From the NCBI GenBank assembly GCA_027345905.1, contig DAIETC010000159.1, positions 1 to 7,527 of the forward strand: a stretch of 7,527 bases of DNA. The letters run 5' to 3'. A program made the position numbers and the translations under genes. Below the pieces are notes generated by a model. It ran no database searches and was not told the origin of the DNA. It saw nothing but the letters and a program-made list of their open reading frames with translations. Numbering within the stretch: the stretch's first letter is position 1; the number at the start of each line of letters is the position of its first letter. This DNA comes from Kineosporiaceae bacterium (GTDB lineage Bacteria > Actinomycetota > Actinomycetes > Actinomycetales > Angustibacteraceae). This document shows, piece by piece, positions 5,865-7,527 of this stretch.

Positions 5865-5870
5865 TAGGCT
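5865..5870 (+). promoter_or_regulatory. Candidate -10 box of the Nudix gene, leaderless transcript likely
   Basis: TAGGCT (fits TANNNT) lies 7 nt before the ATG at 5878, so the transcript would begin at the start codon or very near it. No Shine-Dalgarno sequence is visible in the 5855-5877 stretch, which agrees with leaderless translation. It is the same hexamer, at nearly the same distance, as before pcrA. Confidence 0.5.
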
Positions 5871-5877
5871 GACCTGC

Positions 5878-6390
5878 ATGCCCGCGCCGCCACCGATCCA
5901 TTCCCGACCGCTCTACCATGCCGCGCTTCGGCTCTTTCGCCGCCTGCCGGCTCCGCTTCGACGCACGGCGGTGCGCGCGGGCACCCCCGGGTTCACGGTA
6001 GGCGCGGTCTGCCTGCTCGAGCGCGAAGGCAAGCTGCTGATGCTGCGCCAGCCGCACCGCGACGGCTGGAGCCTTCCCGGCGGCCTGCTGGGCCGCGGCG
6101 AGTCCGCGGCCCAGGCCGTTCAGCGCGAGCTGGTCGAAGAGATCGGCGTCCGGGTGCAGGTGGGCCGTCCCGTCACCGTCGTCGTCGACTCACCGCTACG
6201 CCGGGTCGACGTGATCTTCCGGGTCGAGGTCAGTGGCGACATCGGCGAACGGGTCGGCGGCGAGGCGACCACCGCCCGTTGGCTGGAGGAGTCCCAGCTC
6301 GCCGACCTCGACGGGCCGACCCGGCAGATCCTGGACGCCGCGCGGGATGTCCGCGACGGCCGCGGGTACGCCGGTCGCCTGTTGCCGTGA
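5878..6390 (+). CDS. Nudix hydrolase
   Basis: A 170-residue cytoplasmic protein with an exact Nudix box, G-x5-E-x7-RE-U-xEE-x-G-U, at residues 69-91 (G69, E75, R83, E84, E87, E88, G90). The Glu residues should coordinate the Mg2+ or Mn2+ needed to hydrolyse a nucleoside diphosphate linked to another group. The fold begins around residue 38 with GFTVGAVCLLEREGKLLMLRQPH, and the WSLPGG before the box is also typical. Residues 1-35 are a basic, amphipathic-looking leader that is not part of the core. The substrate is unknown; candidates are nucleotide sugars, dinucleotide cofactors or oxidised nucleotides. It is the first gene of a two-gene unit: its TGA stop overlaps the GTG of the next gene by 4 bp (GTGA), so translation of the two is probably coupled. 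Confidence 0.92.
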   Translation: MPAPPPIHSRPLYHAALRLFRRLPAPLRRTAVRAGTPGFTVGAVCLLEREGKLLMLRQPHRDGWSLPGGLLGRGESAAQAVQRELVEEIGVRVQVGRPVTVVVDSPLRRVDVIFRVEVSGDIGERVGGEATTARWLEESQLADLDGPTRQILDAARDVRDGRGYAGRLLP

Positions 6391-7223
6391 CGCCGCTGGG
6401 CGGCACCGCGCCGGCTGTGGCCGAGCTCGCGGGAGGCGCTCTGGCCGGGGTCGCCCTGGCGGCGGGTCTGGGCGAGCGACTGCGTCCGCTCACGGACCTG
6501 CGCCCCAAGGCGCTGTGCCCGGTGAACGAGGTCCCCCTGCTCGACCTTGCGCTGGCTCGCCTCGCCGCGCAGACCGGTGCCGGACCTGCTCACCTCGCCG
6601 TGAACGCCCACCACCTGGCGCAGCAGATCGCCGACCACGTCGGACGCCGAGCCCACCTTTCCCTCGAACGCGACGAGCCGCTAGGCACGGCCGGCGCCCT
6701 CGGGCTGCTGCGGCCGTGGATCGAGGGTCGCCACGTCCTGGTGACCAACTCCGACACCTACCTGCCCGGCGGCCTGGGCGACCTCGTGAGCGGCTTCGAC
6801 GGTGAACGCTGCCGGCTGCTGGTGCGCGAGCTGCCCGCCGCGAGGCAAGGCGACTTTCGGCACGGGGGGCGCCCCGTGGACTACGTGGGCGCCTGCCTGT
6901 TGCCGTGGGCGCTCGTGCGCCGACTGCAGGCCACGCCGAGCGGGCTGTACGAGGTGCTGTGGCGTGACCTGGACCAGCGCGGCGAGCTCGACCTGGTCGT
7001 GACGGCGGCACCGGCAATCGACTGCGGCACCCCGCGGGACTACCTGGGCGCCAACCTGCAGGCCAGCGGTGGGCGCAACGTCATCGGCAAGGGTGCCACC
7101 GTCGAGGGAAGCCTGGTCCGGTGTGTCGTGTGGGACGGCGCGCACGTCGGCCCGCACGAGCAGCTCGCGGACGTCGTCCGGGCCGGTGACCGCCACCATC
7201 CGGTGACCGTCTCGGCTTGCTGA
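6387..7223 (+). CDS. Sugar-phosphate nucleotidyltransferase (NDP-sugar synthase)
   Basis: A 278-residue enzyme of the NTP_transferase (GT-A-like) fold, which joins a sugar-1-phosphate and an NTP to make an NDP-sugar and pyrophosphate. Seen: the nucleotide-binding signature LAAGLGERLRPLTDLRPKAL from residue 24 with R31 and K41, EPLGTAGAL at 97-105, the metal-binding NSD at 121-123, and IDCGTPRDYL at 211-220 whose Asp is the usual second metal ligand. Residues 229-260 (NVIGKGATVEGSLVRCVVWDGAHVG) look like one or two turns of a left-handed beta helix, shorter than in full-length GMP-type enzymes. It resembles mannose-1-phosphate guanylyltransferase and MurU-like enzymes, but sugar and base cannot be told. 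The GTG at 6387 is chosen because it overlaps the Nudix stop (GTGA) and no better start precedes the conserved core; the frame remains open upstream to 6279. No Shine-Dalgarno is evident, as expected for coupled translation. Confidence 0.88.
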   Translation: MTPLGGTAPAVAELAGGALAGVALAAGLGERLRPLTDLRPKALCPVNEVPLLDLALARLAAQTGAGPAHLAVNAHHLAQQIADHVGRRAHLSLERDEPLGTAGALGLLRPWIEGRHVLVTNSDTYLPGGLGDLVSGFDGERCRLLVRELPAARQGDFRHGGRPVDYVGACLLPWALVRRLQATPSGLYEVLWRDLDQRGELDLVVTAAPAIDCGTPRDYLGANLQASGGRNVIGKGATVEGSLVRCVVWDGAHVGPHEQLADVVRAGDRHHPVTVSAC

Positions 7224-7253
7224 ACGCTGCGCGCGATCCGGCCGCCGGCAGGT

Positions 7254-7275
7254 CTTCACCTACCCGTCACCCATC
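7254..7275 (+). promoter_or_regulatory. Possible PHO-box-like direct repeat
   Basis: Two adjacent 11-nt units, CTTCACCTACC (7254-7264) and CGTCACCCATC (7265-7275), each match 6 of 7 positions of the GTTCACC/GGTCACC core that PhoP recognises in Streptomyces. A further CTCACCC follows at 7281-7287 out of phase. The gene downstream is a likely secreted phosphoesterase, so phosphate control would make sense, but short motif matches in GC-rich DNA are easily accidental. Confidence 0.25.
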
Positions 7276-7331
7276 GTTGGCTCACCCGAGGATCGCGGTG
7301 GCCAGGCTGGCTGCGAGCAAACCCGCCTCCC

Positions 7332-7336
7332 GGAGG
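7332..7336 (+). promoter_or_regulatory. Ribosome binding site of the 7342 gene
   Basis: GGAGG lies 5 nt before the ATG at 7342, a strong Shine-Dalgarno sequence that sets this start. Confidence 0.75.
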
Positions 7337-7341
7337 TCCCC

Positions 7342-7527
7342 ATGAGCGCCCCACTACGCCAGATCACCGGCACGCTGCTGGCCGTTGCCACCGCTGCCTC
7401 GATGTCAGCCACGCTCGCGTACGGGCAGGACGACCACCAGGTCGCCTCGCACGAGGACGCCGGCGGCTACCGGATCGCCCTGGACGGGGACATGCCGTAC
7501 GGCGACACCGGGCGCGCGCAGTACCCG
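7342..7527 (+). CDS. Exported protein, probable calcineurin-like phosphoesterase, 3'-truncated
   Basis: The first 62 codons of a gene that runs off the window. Residues 1-28 form a signal peptide: a short N-terminus with Arg6, a hydrophobic core around ITGTLLAVATAASMSATLA and a likely cleavage site near LAYG|QDD. The mature part begins QDDHQVASHEDAG and then GYRIALDGDMPYGDTGRAQYP (43-62, the first beta strand and following loop). A strand ending in GD-x-PYG followed by an aromatic-Pro is how a group of secreted metallophosphoesterases begins, the Asp being the first metal ligand. That is recognition from memory on a short stretch, so the family call is moderate. The region 7224-7341 separates it from the nucleotidyltransferase, and it has its own strong RBS, suggesting an independent transcription unit. 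Confidence 0.7.
   Translation, partial: MSAPLRQITGTLLAVATAASMSATLAYGQDDHQVASHEDAGGYRIALDGDMPYGDTGRAQYP

Noticed and set aside
5815..6057. Extension of the MFS gene to an ATG at 6057
   Set aside because: It would overlap the Nudix gene by 180 bp and yields a basic, non-membrane leader unlike the family.
6279..6386. Start of the nucleotidyltransferase at 6279
   Set aside because: It lies inside the Nudix gene in another frame and encodes an Arg/Pro-rich stretch; the GTGA overlap start at 6387 is far more typical.

Overview
The window is GC-rich, with dense reading frames whose third codon positions are mostly G or C. The protein set (a UvrD1/PcrA-type helicase with a C-terminal RNA-polymerase-binding-like domain, a PIG-L/LmbE deacetylase, a CynX/NimT-type transporter) and TANNNT hexamers immediately before start codons point to a chromosomal segment of an actinobacterium. 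I cannot name the genus. No plasmid, phage, transposase, tRNA, rRNA or CRISPR array was seen.

Layout. 1-654 (+): 3' part of a secreted M23 (LytM-type) metallopeptidase, truncated by the window edge. 655-720: a short convergent gap made largely of an 18-bp tandem duplication that starts inside the peptidase stop region. 721-3258 (-): the helicase gene pcrA/uvrD1. 3259-3376: divergent promoter region. 3377-4102 (+): a PIG-L family deacetylase. 4103-4455: a 353-bp tail-to-tail gap, the most structured part of the window. It holds a 53-bp direct repeat pair (51/53 identical) flanking 222 bp that contain a perfect 23-bp inverted repeat. The second repeat copy carries the last codons and stop of the next gene. 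4456-5814 (-): an MFS transporter of the CynX/NimT type with a low-complexity N-terminal extension. 5815-5877: divergent promoter region. 5878-6390 (+): a Nudix hydrolase, overlapping by 4 bp (GTGA) a sugar-phosphate nucleotidyltransferase at 6387-7223 (+). 7342-7527 (+): the start of an exported protein, probably a calcineurin-like phosphoesterase, preceded by a possible PHO-box-like repeat pair.

How the genes relate. The only clear operon is Nudix-nucleotidyltransferase. The first enzyme should hydrolyse a nucleoside-diphosphate derivative and the second should make an NDP-sugar, so the pair may act on the same nucleotide-sugar pool (inference). The helicase is a housekeeping DNA-repair gene. 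The remaining genes look like independent units. I did not find a defence system or other clearly new multi-gene system. The best candidates for something undescribed are the repeat element between the deacetylase and the transporter, and the tandem octamer/hairpin inside it.
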